Shown here in pieces: positions 21,901-31,100 of a stretch of 64,000 bases of DNA (positions are counted from its first letter, which is position 1; each line of letters opens with the position of its first letter). The translations under genes were made by a program, and so were the position numbers. Below the pieces are notes generated by a model. That model worked only from the letters and a program-made list of their open reading frames with translations, was not told where the DNA came from and searched no databases. Source of the DNA: Podocnemis expansa (Eukaryota > Chordata > Testudines > Podocnemididae); contig ML682005.1 of NCBI GenBank assembly GCA_007922195.1, positions 42,193,177 through 42,257,176 on the forward strand. The letters are read 5' to 3'.

Positions 21901-22366
21901 GCTATTTTTCAACATGGTGAACACCTTATAAAACAAACACTATTCCTAGCTTCCAAGGTGTTGATTAGAGAAGGCTGGTTTCAAGCAAGTGTGTTGCCCT
22001 CTCTTTTTCAGACCCTGCCTACATTAGAAAGAGTTTGCTGCTCTGGGTATACTGGCCTAACCCTGGTAGCAAAGATGTGGCTTATAGAAAGAGTTCCCTG
22101 AATAAATATGCCGTACCAGCAAAAGGACACTTTTGGTATAATTATATCTATGCTACAACTTTTTCTGGGCATTGTACATTAGCTGAGGGTGTGATTCTCC
22201 CTCTTCCACTCCACTCCAAGGATATGCTGGGAAAGGCACCTCAGAGATGTAGTTGAATTTTGCTAACTCCTGTTTTGTATCTTTGCAGAGAGAAGTTGTA
22301 GTAGCTGCTGCCAGAAGTTCAGTGAAAGCAAGACTTAGTGGAAGGCTTTTTATTTATGCCCTTTAA
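6876..22366 (+). CDS. GPLD1: GPLD1, phosphatidylinositol-glycan-specific phospholipase D (3' 15 exons; 5' part outside window)
   Basis: Secreted enzyme that cleaves the phosphate-inositol bond of GPI anchors and releases anchored proteins. Coding exons: 6876-6941, 8926-9046, 9626-9759, 11103-11289, 12979-13089, 15010-15084, 16030-16186, 17970-18111, 18673-18775, 18872-18965, 19566-19742, 20050-20210, 20506-20532, 20644-20694, 22289-22366. All junction phases match and give about 560 uninterrupted residues ending in TAA. They cover the end of the catalytic half and the whole C-terminal beta-propeller of FG-GAP repeats, with Ca-binding loops DLNQDGYED, DFNVDGVLD, DIDGDGRSD and DLTGDGLDE. N-glycosylation sequons (NIT, NYT, NQS, NKT, NCT, NQT) fit a secreted protein. 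The catalytic zinc-binding N-terminal exons lie to the left. The last residues are LFIYAL, a few shorter than in mammals. MRS2 follows tail to tail. Confidence 0.97.
7241..7566. mobile_element. Palindromic Penelope-like fragment with hammerhead-like core, 13-bp target duplication
   Basis: The insert is flanked by identical 13-mers TTTTCCCCTCAGG at 7228-7240 and 7567-7579. Its left arm (about 7276-7380) and right arm (about 7437-7560) are inverted copies sharing GTCCTGTGGCACTTAAAGAC, a TTTATTTATTGCATGAG-like part and the GTGGGA/TCCCAC hairpin. No reading frame remains. Target duplications of 10-15 bp and inverted partial copies are typical of Penelope-like retroelements; the family name is inference. 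Confidence 0.8.
7326..7366 (-). ncRNA. Hammerhead-ribozyme-like motif in the Penelope-like insert
   Basis: Read on the minus strand the 41 nt are GCAT, then CTGACGA, one extra A, the stem GTGGGA-loop-TCCCAC, GAAA, GCTC and ATGC. The outer GCAT and ATGC can pair as stem I. CUGANGA and GAAA are the invariant hammerhead core boxes, and a two-base stem III is known from minimal retroelement hammerheads. The extra A after CUGACGA is a deviation. Ribozyme activity is not shown by the sequence. Confidence 0.5.
8046..8235. repeat. Possible miniature element beginning GGTCTACACTAG
   Basis: GGTGGTCTACACTAGAG at 8043 resembles the termini of the foldback elements at 12062, 22572 and 24600. A clear right terminus was not found, so the limits are approximate. 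Confidence 0.3.
8320..8660. repeat. GC-rich interspersed segment in a GPLD1 intron
   Basis: Abruptly GC-rich sequence with internal duplication (CAGGCGGGCCAGCACTGGGG twice, near 8391 and 8421) inside AT-rich intron. It gives long but unconvincing reading frames on both strands. It is probably a transposon relic; no family is recognised. Confidence 0.5.
8926..9046 (+). CDS. GPLD1: GPLD1 exon (INYTEKGVYFNMQSW)
   Basis: Flanked by CAACAG and GTAAGC. It completes an Ile codon with the previous exon and encodes 40 residues including NITSSLTETNEKNINYTEKG, with two N-glycosylation sequons. It ends in phase 0. Confidence 0.93.
9626..9759 (+). CDS. GPLD1: GPLD1 exon (SYFVKSPYARLGW)
   Basis: Acceptor TTTCTTTCAG. 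It encodes 44 residues ending SYFVKSPYARLG plus two bases of the Trp codon that the next exon completes. The donor TG/GTTGGT is weak, with T at intron position +3, but it is the only one that preserves GW-AMT across the junction. Confidence 0.9.
10480..10622 (+). repeat. Copy 1 of a three-copy interspersed repeat
   Basis: Contains ACGCACCCCTTGG, a TGGAGCCACTC block, GGGCAAAGCC and a terminal AGTTATGGCCCTG. The same ordered blocks occur at 43680-43820 and 60595-60742, so this is a dispersed repeat family. Confidence 0.6.
11103..11289 (+). CDS. GPLD1: GPLD1 exon with first clear FG-GAP repeat
   Basis: Encodes AMTTGDLNQDGYEDLMVGAP, a Ca-binding DxNxDG loop followed by the VGAP motif, then RVYIVYSNQSGLPPV and DLDKEADQVLEGYQ. 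It ends in phase 0 before GTGGGG. Confidence 0.95.
11332..11352. repeat. Poly-T tract
   Basis: A run of about 20 T residues in the intron shortly after the GPLD1 exon ending at 11289. It could be a retroposon A-tail on the other strand, but no body was recognised. Confidence 0.7.
12062..12412. mobile_element. Foldback miniature element built from AAGTCGACTT palindromes
   Basis: The termini TAGGTCTATACTA and TAGGGTAGACATACCC are inverted repeats. Between them the perfect 10-bp palindrome AAGTCGACTT occurs four times (12121, 12259, 12273, 12318), with variants AAGTCAACTT and AAGTTGACTT. The whole insert could fold into many alternative hairpins. It lies in the GPLD1 intron between exons at 11289 and 12979. 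No coding capacity. Confidence 0.7.
12979..13089 (+). CDS. GPLD1: GPLD1 exon, FG-GAP repeat
   Basis: 37 codons, both phases 0. Reads PSGRFGSAIAVLDFNVDG and then LDIAVGAPSVGSQHL: an FG start, a DxNxDG calcium loop and a VGAP end, i.e. one full propeller blade core. Confidence 0.95.
15010..15084 (+). CDS. GPLD1: GPLD1 exon (GAVYVYLGTKGRSFSS)
   Basis: 25 codons in phase 0, GAVYVYLGTKGRSFSSVPN then ITITCQ. It is the outer strands of the previous blade, with an NIT glycosylation site. Acceptor TGTTTAG, donor CAG/GTACAT. Confidence 0.93.
15856..15876. repeat. (TC)n microsatellite
   Basis: About ten TC units in a GPLD1 intron, followed by TTTTAG. It is not a used acceptor as far as can be seen. 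Confidence 0.85.
16030..16186 (+). CDS. GPLD1: GPLD1 exon, FG-GAP repeat
   Basis: Encodes CNLGWSLLAADIDGDGRSD, LVIGSPYAPGGGKQRGF and VVAFYSYFSRSAK, and ends with one base of a Gly codon. The DIDGDGRSD loop is calcium-binding, and APGGGKQ is strongly diagnostic of GPLD1. Confidence 0.95.
16911..17032 (+). mobile_element. Penelope-like family fragment, single orientation
   Basis: Contains AACAAGGAGTCCTGGGGTAC, ACTAACAAATTTATTT and the GTGGGAGAAAATCCCAC hairpin in the same order as the left arm of the copy at 7241. The hammerhead-like core is mutated (CTGCCAA on the minus strand). Target duplication not identified. Confidence 0.65.
17970..18111 (+). CDS. GPLD1: GPLD1 exon (NYSWFGYSLVSH)
   Basis: Two bases complete the Gly codon, then 46 codons including VEDANWIVKGKKNYSWFGYS and LLLIGSPTWKNCT, and two bases remain. 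Donor GG/GTGTGT was chosen because it joins in frame to LGHY in the next exon, with the length expected from mammalian NASRLGH. Confidence 0.93.
18673..18775 (+). CDS. GPLD1: GPLD1 exon (GKVYGYNPPSTLTLF)
   Basis: Starts after TGTATTCTAG. An upstream ACAG at 18631-18634 also looks like an acceptor, but it would add 38 nt and break the frame with the previous exon. Encodes LGHYMSLDTKQSVGKVYGYN and PPSTLTLFAVTGDM. Confidence 0.9.
18872..18965 (+). CDS. GPLD1: GPLD1 exon (GKLGLSLASG)
   Basis: Encodes DKGKLGLSLASGFLSVAG and IPRDVLVVGAPTS, plus one base of an Asp codon. The G-x-S-L start and VVGAP end form another FG-GAP unit without an obvious calcium loop. Only 96 nt of intron separates it from the previous exon. 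Confidence 0.93.
19566..19742 (+). CDS. GPLD1: GPLD1 exon (LLSTFSGDRKFSRFGG)
   Basis: 58 full codons including LLSTFSGDRKFSRFGGVVHL and SDLTGDGL. The calcium loop DLTGDGLDE continues into the next exon. Acceptor TTTTTTCAG, donor CTAG/GTAAAA. Confidence 0.95.
20050..20210 (+). CDS. GPLD1: GPLD1 exon (GGEAGRVYIYSG)
   Basis: Completes Asp, then EIIVTSPLRTEDITSVLFGG, EAGRVYIYSGNQTILGHV and CKSWISPCPEDS. It ends in phase 0. Cys pairs and the NQT sequon fit the extracellular propeller. Confidence 0.95.
20506..20532 (+). CDS. GPLD1: GPLD1 27-nt microexon (AQYVLISPE)
   Basis: Nine codons between TTGTTTCAG and GTGAGT, in phase 0 on both sides. The peptide AQYVLISPE matches the mammalian protein at the same position. 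It is far too short to appear as an open reading frame and is supported by splice sites and homology only. Confidence 0.9.
20644..20694 (+). CDS. GPLD1: GPLD1 51-nt exon (RSQFGSAVITVKAEG)
   Basis: 17 codons ERSQFGSAVITVKAEGK between TTTACAG and GTGAGA, in phase 0. It holds the FG of the last propeller blade. Confidence 0.92.
20830..20960. repeat. Possible MIR-like core SINE relic
   Basis: CCCCATTTATAGTTGGGTAA followed by AAATGAGGCAAAGAGGCCAC resembles the conserved MIR core. It is weakly preserved and lies in the last GPLD1 intron. Confidence 0.35.
21193..21517. mobile_element. hAT-like miniature element, family A
   Basis: Left end CAGGGTCAGCAACCCAAAAG and right end GGTTGTAGACCCCTG are imperfect inverted repeats. 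The interior TTTTTAAAAATTCCTTCAAT and GAGAGCCACAAT is shared with the copies at 40651 and 60386. The GC-rich centre produces long reading frames on both strands that are not genes. Confidence 0.7.
22289..22366 (+). CDS. GPLD1: GPLD1 terminal coding exon
   Basis: Encodes REVVVAAARSSVKARLSGRL and FIYAL, then TAA at 22364-22366. It corresponds to the mammalian QVVIAAGRSSLGARLSGALH end. A 3' UTR follows, but its end cannot be set from the sequence. Confidence 0.95.
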   Translation, partial: REVVVAAARSSVKARLSGRLFIYAL

Positions 22367-22571
22367 ATGTTCTTTGAGTTTGGGTGCATGCCTGTTTTCA
22401 GTGGCAGGTTCCCCAGTGTCCACTTTGTTTCTCCCTCTGCCAGACAAACAGACTACGTGCTTAAACATGATGTAGCTAAAAAGAGGATGTAAGGAACACA
22501 GAAGGGTTTGGGGTTGATTGGAAGGGGGAAAAAAGATGGGAATGCTAACTGCCATGTTCTGTAGCGCCTTA

Positions 22572-22752
22572 GGACTGTTCTACACTGCTAGGAAAATTCA
22601 GCAGCAGTCAATGGAAATTATGCAAGTTATACTGAGTAACTTGGGTAACTCCTGTTGGCTTCCTAACTCCCCTCCAGTGCAGCATCTTCGCTGTGCTGCG
22701 CTACTTGAAGGGTGGCTTTACAAAGATGCTGCCATCAGTGTAGACGTGACCT
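22572..22752. mobile_element. Foldback/MITE-like element (GTCTACACT-type termini)
   Basis: Left end GGACTGTTCTACACTGCTAG and right end CATCAGTGTAGACGTGACC are inverted repeats. There is no coding content. Its ends resemble those of the elements at 24600 and 60832. Confidence 0.6.
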
Positions 22753-24599
22753 TCCAGTTGTGAAGCAATTAAAAACACACTACTGATTAAAGTCAGAAGG
22801 CTAAGCATGAATGGCGCAAAAGCAACCATATCAACCTAGCATCAATTCAGGCCACTTATGAGAGAGGCTGGTTCCAGCAGACATATTTGGCTGTACAGGG
22901 GAAGCATTCCTCATTGATACAATCACTTAAATAGGTGCATAGGCACAAACACTCTTAACTCTGTCTCTGTATACCTGCCCAGACACCTGTAGATCAGAAA
23001 CCTTTATAGCACCCCACAACCCTCCCCACCAATCACGTATTTCAAATACAGTCAACAAGTTCTCAAATCAGCACCCATTGCTCTCCAACCCAGCCACTTT
23101 CCAGACACACTGACAGCTTGGGTCAGATGTGGTAGTCAAGGAACAGTGTAGATGGAGGAGGTTAAGAAGGGGCTGCATAGGTAATGAAGCTCATCTTTGC
23201 ACCACCCTTGCTCCTCGCCTCCCAGCAGTTTTATACTGGCTGCTAAGTACCCAGACAGACCAAATCACATCCAAAGATCAACATAGTGCAGTGTTATGCC
23301 AGCAGCAGGGATAACGACTTGGTGGAAGACTCTCTACATCATCCACACACAGCCCTCATGTGGCAGTTTAATGCCCCCCAGGCTTGATAGACCAGCTCGG
23401 CATTGAGGGTCTGCCAATGATGTTGCACAAAGTGGCTCCACTCTACCAGATCATCTGCTGGCTTGTTGTTTATCCTCCATTGACAGTTCCTCAACTTTGC
23501 TCATTCCCCTGCTGATTAACAACCTTGCATCTTATTTTCCAAATGCAGTATAGAAACCACCTTAGACTGAAATTAGTCTAGCCCCTGTAATCCCTTCTGT
23601 AAGGGACCAGAAATCCCCTTGTACTTCCTGTATTCCCTTCTTGCTATAAGTGGGAGGCTAAAACTGAGTGCAGTAGTCCACACATCCAAGCCCCTCTGCC
23701 CGGTTCAATTATGAGTACCCCATTCATGAAGCCAGGAGAGTGCATTACTTATCTGAGAGGAATGAGGAGTGGAAGATTGGACCCTAATGGGGATTGTTCC
23801 TTATGCTTTTATGTAGAACTCAGTGACAACAGGAAGGTAAAATTCTGCTCTTGTTACTTGTATTATGTGCTTGACTTATGAGTATTGTGTTTAAGGAGTA
23901 GGTTAACATTGAGTGTGTATCCATATATTATTAAAATGATATACTTAAGCAGTAGTGTGTGACTTAGTCTGCAAACAGTAATGTGTGGGGTCAGAAACCA
24001 AGGCAATTGGTGTGTGTGTGTCTACGTGTGTACAAACCAGTATCAAAATATGGCTGAATTTTAAACTTTAAACATCTTTGGAAAATATAGTCAAGTCAAA
24101 ATCTTTCCTACTTTCTCAGTCTCCAGGAATCAGTTTTAAAGAATCTTCCAGTTCTTGATAATTGTGGATTTATGCTTTTTTTTTTTTTTTTTTAAATCAT
24201 CACTTGTTGTGTGGCATAATCCTTTTAAGCTGTTTAAACCAGCTATCTAGACAGCATAAATGGGAGCAAGGAGAAGAAAGAAATTAAATGGGGGCTCGGG
24301 GGAGATAAATAGGAAGAGAACACATTGTACTGAATATTATATCCATGTGCTGTTTGGCATTTTTGTTAAAATGGAAAAAGTAAATGATGCCCATGCTTTA
24401 TGGTTGCTCTCTATCCTCCTCCCCATCCCCTTGTAAAAATGCTCTCTGGCAAAGTGATAGAAATCAAGGAGTACCTGGAGAAGCAGAAGGGAGCAGGGAG
24501 AGTTGAACATAATGCACTTCCATACTTGCTATGGGTAATTATTTTCACTTATTCCTTATTGACCCTTGCTCTTAATATCTTCCTTGCTAGGACATTGAC

Positions 24600-24938
24600 G
24601 CTATGTCTACACTGGCAAGTTAGTTAAGACTAAGGACGCTACACTAGCCTTTGCCTAGTCCAAACTAAGAAATTTCTGAGTTCAGACGAGGGAAAGCTTA
24701 GTTCGAACTACTTGGTACCAAGGTTAGTTTGGACTTCCATGCTTAGTTTGAACTAGGCATAGGCAAGACCCAACTAAGCCATTAATTCAAACTAACTGCA
24801 TGTTCTAGTTCAAACTAAGTGTTAGCTCAAATTAAAAAGTTCCTGGTACAAACTAACTCGCAGTTAGTTCGGACGAACCTTGAACTACTTAGTTCTGACT
24901 AGCAAGTCCGAACTAAGTTTCCCAGATACAGACATAGC
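24600..24938. mobile_element. Foldback miniature element built from AGTTCGAACT-like palindromes
   Basis: Termini GCTATGTCTACACTGG and CCAGATACAGACATAGC are inverted repeats. The interior consists of repeated self-complementary AGTTCGAACTA and AGTTCAAACTA blocks in both orientations. It is structurally parallel to the element at 12062 but made from a different palindrome. Confidence 0.7.
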
Positions 24939-26714
24939 CTGAGCCAACTTGTACTCGCCACTTTCTAAAGCACATCCCCTTCTCCAGAAGTCTGATAGAA
25001 GCAGTCAGGTGTATGAGATCCCAAATGACTTTATGAGGGAGATTAATTAGCTGAGATTGCCTTTGTCCAGTTTTTCACCCTCAGCAATAGGAAAAAACAC
25101 TAGGAGTATTTTTGGCAAATTTCCGTTACATCTAGTTGCCATGTCATTTGCAAGTCCGGGGTATCACCGGTGAGGTGCAGATTTGTCAACTACACTTAAT
25201 ACAGACCCTTAATAGGGTGTATATGTTCCCATTCTCCACACATTCCAGAAGAGTTTTACACTCACTCCGCATGGGGGGGAGGGGGAACAGTGGAAAAAAT
25301 CAGGCCTACAGGAGAGGCAAATGGTGAGTATGCTGAAGTACCAGGTATTTAATTCCCTTTCACCATCCCAGGAATCAAATCAGTGCTCTTTTGATAGTCA
25401 AATGTGATCTGGTACCCCTTAATTATGTAGCTTTGCTACTACTTCCAATTCCCTAGAGGTGAAGCCAAATTCCATTTCATCCTCACTCTTAATCTCACCC
25501 ACCCCACATAGTAATGAAACCAGCTGCAAGACAGTCATGAGATGTATGCTATGTAGTTCTTCTCATTCATGCCTTTAAAAAGAGATGAACGGAAACATGA
25601 GTCAGTTCAGTGAAAAAGTCAGTGACTCCTCCCAACCAGTTTTGTTTTAAATGGGATTTGGATCAAGCCCTAAGGTAAATCGTAACTAATCAAATTAAGG
25701 AAGTGTTATACTACATGTGTAAATATATTCAGTCAGTTGCAACTGGAAAAAAAGCAGCGGCTATATGGCTGAATGTGCATCTGCCACTAGTCTGAAAGGG
25801 CCAGCTATTCTGATTTTAAAAGTTAAGCCCACTTGGGCCTGGTTAGTCTTTGAGTAGATGAGTACTGGACCTTCAAAACTTGTTAATTTTTAATTTAACA
25901 GAAATGAAGCAGCTTTAAATACTTGAGTTACAAACACTTTGGGAATGCAGGTTGTTTGTAACTCTATAACGTTCACAACTCTGAACAAAATGTTATGGTT
26001 GTAATTTCAAGTTTACAACAGAGCATTGACTTAATACAGCTTTGAAACTTTATTTTAGAAAGAAAAATGCTGTGGTAACTCTTAATTTAAGTGAAACAAG
26101 CCCAGAAACACTTCCCATAACCTGTCAAATCTTTTAAAAACTTTATTTATTTATTTTTTTTAGTAATTTATGTTTAACCCAGTACTGTGCTCTCAGTTTG
26201 TAAATTTTTCATAATTTCGGTATTTGACTCTGAGGTTCCATGGTACTAATTATTCTGGGTGGATGCTTATTGGTAGCACTCTGTAAGAAAGGTGAGTTTG
26301 ATTCCTGGTTCTGGTATCCTGTTCTCTAGAGAGTTAGTATGACCTTGAAAAAAACTTTAAAAAGGGGGGAAAACTCCTATATTAAAAAAAGCGCCTAAAG
26401 TTAAGCTCCTAACCCCATTCCTCACCTCCTGAATGAGTAGCCTGATTTAAAACAAACAAACAAACACAAAAAACAACTAGCACCTATTGAGGACAAACAC
26501 AGGAGCAAAAGGTTTCTGTTGTTTGGAATACTAGCCTCTACCTTTATTGCCTAGGATGGCGTGTGCACGTGTTTTTCTCCCGCCCCCTTTACCCCCCCGA
26601 TTTCTAACTAATGAAGGCTGGGCTTGAGCAGTCCTTGGGTGGAAGACATCCAAGAGTAAGAACCTGAAATTGTGAGCTGTGTATCATATAGTAGCCTAGT
26701 GAAATAGTCTAGAG

Positions 26715-26900
26715 CAGGCGTGGCCAAATTGCTGCTCGGGAGCCACACGTGGCTCTTGAATGAAAAAGTGTGGCTCGTGGAAGAACGTCAGAAATCAATT
26801 TAGTAGGTAAAAGTATATAGCTGTATGCCTCAGTGTGGCTCTTGAAGGTTTAATAATCAACTTGTGTGACTCTTGAGTTCCATAAGGTTGGCCACCCCTG
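26715..26900. mobile_element. hAT-like miniature element, family D, with perfect 8-bp target duplication
   Basis: Bounded by GTCTAGAG at 26707-26714 and 26901-26908. Inverted termini are CAGGCGTGGCCAA and TTGGCCACCCCTG, with one mismatch. The 8-bp duplication and CAGxxxTG ends identify hAT. Internal GTGTGGCTCTTGAA motifs are repeated. Non-coding. Confidence 0.88.
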
Positions 26901-27985
26901 GTCTAGAGTAAAACATGAGAATAAAGATAAGGATCCTATGCGAATCTTGCTTTTACTGACTTTTGTGCCATTAAAATACTCACTTAAAAACCATCTTTTT
27001 TGGTATATATCATACACTGATATTCTATGAGTTTAAAAATTCTTAATTTTTACTCTAGGAAAAATAAGTATGAGTGTGTACAGTCTACCATGTAACAAAA
27101 GAGGCCAGTTGCATTCCGCTAGTCTACCGATTTGTGAGTGTGCTTCTGTTTGACCCAAAGGCTTCTGTTTTATTATCACTTTTCATCTCAATTCTTCCAG
27201 TAGTTGGATGCATTTTTTTCAGCAACGTGGGTACCTAGGGGCAAGCCATGAAACAGCCAATGATTATTTAAATAAAAAAAAGGGGGGGGTGAGGGCCATG
27301 GAGTACACCAGTGCCTGTCTCTGGGGCTCAAAGAGTCTTCTCTGAAGTGCCACCAACCTTTGAAATCCTACTAAAATCAGCCCAAAGGATTCTGCAAAGC
27401 ATCTCAGGAGGAACAGCTGCAAATACACAGTGGGTCAATCTGCCCAGTGGCTCCCACTCACATACCCTCCTCTCTTTTTCTTCCCTCTTTAGTCCAATCC
27501 TACCGTCCTCCCCCTCTTATCTTTTCTATCATGGACTTGTTTGTTAACAGCTCCCTCTTTCCATCCTCAAGCTACCTACTGGTGAGAGCAGAGAGTGGAA
27601 TGGCAGTATGGCTGAATTGAGTACCATGGAAGCACAGAAAGGATACCTGGAGCAATGTACATATGAGCTGCTGCTGCTACCTGTTGCAGGGGAGGCCACC
27701 TTGGGAAAGAAGTTGGGCAGCTTTCAAGAAGTTGCCTGCCACTTTGTTTCTGGAAGCAGCAAACACTCGCAGTATAAAGCCATGCATCTTGGGTCACACA
27801 ACTTTCCTTTTCCTTGTCCTATGCCCACCTCTCCATGCTGGCCTAGAGAAAACTATCCTACTACCCTCCCAGGGTGGAGGGCCTAGGCTTAACCAAGTAC
27901 TTCCACAAAAAAGTAGAAGCAGACTCCCCTCCACCCTGCTTGATCACATGCATTACAGATTTCTCAGTATGCAGCAACCACAAGC

Positions 27986-28138
27986 CTACAGACCAAAGTG
28001 GACCTCTTCACCCGCCATACGTACATGGGGAGGTAGTGAAGGTTCTAGATGCCGTCCAAGGAATGAAAGCAAACGCCGCCAGATAAGGCCACTTCCCAAA
28101 AACATAATTCCAGTCACCAGCCAAAATGCTCTGTGGTC
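27986..28138 (-). CDS. MRS2: MRS2 exon 10, TM2 and C-terminus
   Basis: Acceptor CATCACTAG. Encodes DHRAFWLVTGIMFLGSGLIW, RRLLSFLGRHLEPSLPPHV and RMAGEEVHFGL, then TAG. The part up to LEPSLPP matches mammals. The last ~13 residues do not, and another frame over the same bases resembles the mammalian tail better, so an indel in this lineage is possible. Confidence 0.93.
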   Translation of the reverse strand, partial: DHRAFWLVTGIMFLGSGLIWRRLLSFLGRHLEPSLPPHVRMAGEEVHFGL

Positions 28139-31100
28139 CTAGTGATGGGGAAAAACTGCCATTAATCATAGTTCTTTCTACAGTGTAAGGGTCCTCAACA
28201 GTCTCCCACTCACACCTCTAATTTAAACCCCTCCCCAATCCCTCCAAAGGTTCCACAGCATGAAGTTCCTTAGCTAAGGCTCTCTAAAGTCCATGAGCAT
28301 CACACTCCTAGCTCCTAAGGGCTACTGCAAAGCAAAGTCATTCACCTTAAACACTTTCCCATTGGTGAGCTGGTCCCTGCATTTTAGTGTTCCTCACCAC
28401 CACCCCAGCCCATGCACTGTTGCTTTCAAAGAGCACTCTTCGTTCTACCAAGAATTGAGAGATTTTTTCCTCCCCCACTTTTTTGGAAGATGCTGATGAG
28501 GTGAGGAGCAGAAAGAAATCTCTTTCTTTATAAGGTAATGCAGGTAAGTGTGGCAGCCACCACCAACCAATGTAATTATTTAATTTACAATAGTCATGGC
28601 TCCATTGCAAAGCCTAGAATTCTTTAACTGATTTACACCTTTGCACAGTAAAGTGACACTGACACTATCACAAACTCAAAGCCAGACCTGTCAGGAGTAT
28701 GAACATTACTATGCCTACTGTCACCCACCATGCAAGTAGCGTATTAGCCAGGAGCGAAGCTGCCCTGGAAAAAGACCTGGGGTTAAGGCCCCGCCTCCTG
28801 GGCTCGATTCAGTGCCCAGGCTTGATTTGGTCCCATGGCCCCAGGCAGGGCCTGGATTAGGCTCCTGCCGCTGCCAGCCTGGCCCCAGATCTCTGGCTGG
28901 GAACAGGGTCGGGTAAGGCACCTGCTGCTATGGGCAGCCCAGCCCTGGATCCCCAGCCAGGGATGGAGCCAGGTAAATCAGCCACCACCATGGGCAGTCC
29001 AGCCCCAGCTCCCTGGCCAGGGGTGGGGCCAGGTATATCAGCCACCACCATGGGCAGCCTGGCTCTGAATCAGGCTGCCGGTGCCATAGGCACTGGCGCT
29101 GGGACTCAGGGCATGTGCCCCCTGTGCTAGCAACGCCACTGGTATTAGCCTCTCTTTTCCTCCTGCAGTATTACTCCTCTTGATCACCTAGAAAAATGTG
29201 CTACAGCAGTGGCATTATCAAACCAGCCACCAGCCAATTCACAGAAACAAAAGGAAGTCATTCCTCTATAATGCCCAATTCCTCAACACTTACAATAGAA
29301 GAAATCAGGAGTTTAATCAGAGAAAAGAGTTATATTTAATGTAAAACCTGGTGTGAGTCAGGCATGTCAGTACCTGTGTTGTGTGCCAGCAGCTATAAAA
29401 TCAATTCGAAAGCAGCATCAGTGCTTACCTCTTCGAAGGAGGATTCCAAGTTCATACCAAAGGCTACTCCGATCAGTCCAAAAAGAGAGAGAGAAAAAGT
29501 CCCCATGGTCAACTGTAAATTCAGTCTCATCATCACGTTACGATGGCTGAAGAACGAAGAAATAGAAGATGAACACAGATGTCTACTTGCTGTCTAGTAC
29601 TAAACTACATTGGAACAGATGCTGGAGCTACTCATACTGGTATTCAGCAACACAGAAAAAAGAGCTGGCGTGATTTTTCTCCAAAGAGATGAATTTTGAA
29701 ACTGCAGCATCAGGGAGCCCAGGGAGCAGACTCTGCTTTGCAATCATCAGGATCTACATCAGGGGTCTTAAACACATGGCCTGTGGGCCACATGGGGACC
29801 CTAAAGCTATTTCCTGCTGCCCACAACAACACTATTGTTACCGATATTTGCAATATCGTTGTATGAAAAGCTTTCAGTGGTGTGGCCCTTGGGCTAATGT
29901 ACTGTCCTCATGCAGCCCTCGAGGCGATTTACATTTGAGACCCCTGATCTACAACATCTATCACACCTCTTGTGACTGTGTGTGTAAGGTAACAATAAAA
30001 AGTTTGAAAACTTACATTTTGTTTTCTCACCATTAACTCCAGGAATTTATAAATGATTATTTACAGAAAACCATTTACTGCTCACTTGCCAAACAGTGGG
30101 TCATAAAATGCTGGAGGCTGGCTGTGAAGCAGAGTGTGCTTTGTGGCATTCTACATCCACCTATTTCAGCTCTTGCTGGCCTCCTGATGTAAAATCCACT
30201 CTGAATGCTTCCAGAGAGAACCTCCTCATTTGAGGAGGAAGAGGAAACGACTATATACTGCTTTTCAACAGCAGCTTCTATGATACAAAATGTGAGGACT
30301 GCTTAAGTTATTATTAAACACAGAAAATTGAGAAAGTGTGCTAGTGGATCATAATAGAAATTATTTACAATAGTCTTAGTACACCTACATATTTGATGCA
30401 AACTAAACTGGTCACTGTGCCATCTTAGTACTAGCTCAATATTTCCTCGACAGCAGAAAATGTGACCTGGAATAATCAAGGGGATTTTCCTGAAGGCACA
30501 TACCAACACTTAAGTGTGACCTACATTTAAGAGTCAATTCAAATGTGTTTCAGTTTTGCTGCATTACACAGCGATTCTTCATAAATAAGTTATATTTTCC
30601 CCATGAACACCAGCATTTCCTTTAACTATTACATCCCTAGAACCACAAGGAATAACAGCCTCCCAGTCTTGATGCCCAATGATATAAAAGAGCATTTCAA
30701 TTGTCTAATAAAGTTGTTCAGGTGTTTTGTATCATCCAGTACATTCAACAAAGAAGCCAGAGGCAGCTTCCAGAAGTGTGATTCCAAGTACTCCGCATCG
30801 ATGAGAACGGAGTCCCAGAGATGCCTGCTCTCAAGACTAATTTGAAAAAGAGTAAACCCACACCAATTTCAGGAAAGCTTTTGACAGCGTAACAAGTAAT
30901 ACATGTCATAAGGATACGTAACCTGTCCAGGTTGATAAAGATGATACTTTCAGAATCATCAATCAATACTCTGATTTCACGTGCCTCGTTAGCAAGATCT
31001 TCAGCCTGTCTGTAGTAATTCTCAAGCAGCAGCTCCATTTCCTCTGCATGGTCAATTCCAGACATACTCTCCTCACTGTGAGCAACAATTTAGATTTTCT

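Larger units (their letters stand above)
22367..27985. other. Intergenic region between GPLD1 and MRS2 3' ends
   Basis: Holds the two 3' UTRs, whose ends cannot be fixed, a foldback element at 22572, another at 24600, a hAT-like element at 26715, a T-run near 24177-24195 and A/T-rich low-complexity sequence. No additional exon was recognised on either strand. Confidence 0.7.

Noticed and set aside
30745..30922. Extension of MRS2 exon 8 beyond 30923 in the open frame
   Set aside because: The frame stays open into the intron by chance; the donor at 30922 and the phase-matched exon 9 define the true end.
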